From WLMZ01 sp039920665 (lineage in GTDB: Bacteria; Actinomycetota; Acidimicrobiia; Acidimicrobiales; Ilumatobacteraceae), in the NCBI GenBank assembly GCA_039920665.1, contig JBDSDH010000272.1:1-63385 (forward strand): a stretch of DNA of 63,385 nucleotides, given 5' to 3'. The notes under the pieces were generated by a model that had not been told where the DNA came from, did no database searches, and worked only from the letters and a program-made list of their open reading frames with translations. Position 1 is the first letter of the stretch. Every line of letters begins with the position of its first letter. Position numbers and translations under genes: made by a program. Below are positions 63,178-63,385 of the stretch, piece by piece.

Positions 63178-63385
63178 TCAGGCGGGGTTGGCGAACGCTG
63201 CGAGTGCGGCGCGGCGGCAATCTCGCATCGAGTCGCTGCCGGTGTGGCCCGAGTCGCTGATGACGAACAGTTGCGAGCCGGGCCATGCAGCGTGGACCTC
63301 GTGGGCGATGTGCACCGGTCCGCCGAGGTCGAACCGACCGTGGATCAGCACACCGGGGATGCCGGCCAGCCGACCCATGTTGGCG
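63178..63385 (-). CDS. pip: Proline iminopeptidase (alpha/beta hydrolase), C-terminal fragment
   Basis: About 69 residues visible; the N-terminal part lies beyond the window. IPGVLIHGRFDLGGPVHIAHEVHAAWPGSQLFVISDSGHTG carries the catalytic Asp (GRFDLGGP) and His (SGHTG), as in proline iminopeptidases, which remove N-terminal proline from peptides. The upstream gap (63054-63177) holds no recognisable element. Confidence 0.8.
   Translation of the reverse strand, partial: ANMGRLAGIPGVLIHGRFDLGGPVHIAHEVHAAWPGSQLFVISDSGHTGSDSMRDCRRAALAAFANPA

Overview
This window is G+C-rich, densely coded actinobacterial chromosome. The gene content points to the class Acidimicrobiia (an Ilumatobacter-like relative). 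It carries F420 biosynthesis genes (cofD, cofE), an actinobacterial DUF3499 protein, DUF5719, a GlbO-type truncated haemoglobin, a long actinobacterial menB and two secreted proteins built from the same roughly 110-residue IDTR module. This placement is inference from family recognition; there is no rRNA, tRNA, phage or transposase in the window to test it. No gap between genes exceeds 300 bases.

Layout. 1-7.96 kb: an envelope-sugar block (a metallophosphoesterase cut by the window edge, fcl, three GT4 glycosyltransferases, a histidine-rich membrane-anchored protein, an NDP-sugar pyrophosphorylase, and an SDR that has lost its catalytic residues). 8-9 kb: an AbiEi/DUF559-type gene bracketed by two related 45-nt palindromes. 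9-16.7 kb: cofD, a fourth GT4 glycosyltransferase, gmd, a flippase, a SpoIID-domain secreted protein and a phasin-like helical protein. 16.9-22.3 kb: a giant GT2-membrane protein, a DUF5719 protein and a thioredoxin-like protein with overlapping frames. 22.4-34.4 kb: ftsH, DUF3499, a CPBP protease, a GT-C-like membrane protein, phosphomannomutase, Trm112, a secreted IDTR-module protein, ahcY behind a structured leader, and a YczE-type membrane protein. 34.5-42.5 kb: ComF and HAD proteins that overlap tail to tail, then secA, prfB, ftsE, ftsX and a crotonase. 42.7-48.3 kb: a small protein, glbO, a SpoU-type methyltransferase, menB, cofE, a YjbR protein, an acyl-ACP desaturase and an M14-like peptidase. 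48.4-52.6 kb: a complete ABC importer operon. 52.6-57.9 kb: a GDPD lipoprotein, a DinB protein, a coiled-coil membrane protein and a patatin-like phospholipase with a large membrane portion. 57.9-62.2 kb: a four-gene minus-strand operon (aminotransferase, D-2-hydroxyacid dehydrogenase, DUF1537 sugar-acid kinase, PdxA). The end holds a small membrane protein and the C-terminal part of a proline iminopeptidase.

How the genes fit together. Phosphomannomutase (28.7 kb), the pyrophosphorylase (6.0 kb), gmd (11.3 kb) and fcl (0.55 kb) could together make GDP-mannose and GDP-L-fucose for the nearby glycosyltransferases and flippase. The four-gene operon at the right end is the most interesting unit. 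Its enzyme classes match the upper arm of the DXP-dependent pyridoxal-phosphate route starting from free erythronate, or alternatively catabolism of threonate or hydroxythreonine.

A window-wide regulatory pattern also stands out. At least 13 genes have a TANNNT hexamer ending 6-10 nt upstream of the start codon and no convincing ribosome-binding site, which is the signature of leaderless transcription. In three cases the stop codon of the preceding gene forms the first three bases of that hexamer. Several promoters carry palindromes laid directly over the -10 (desaturase, ABC importer, aminotransferase operon) or over the -35 and spacer (phasin-like gene).
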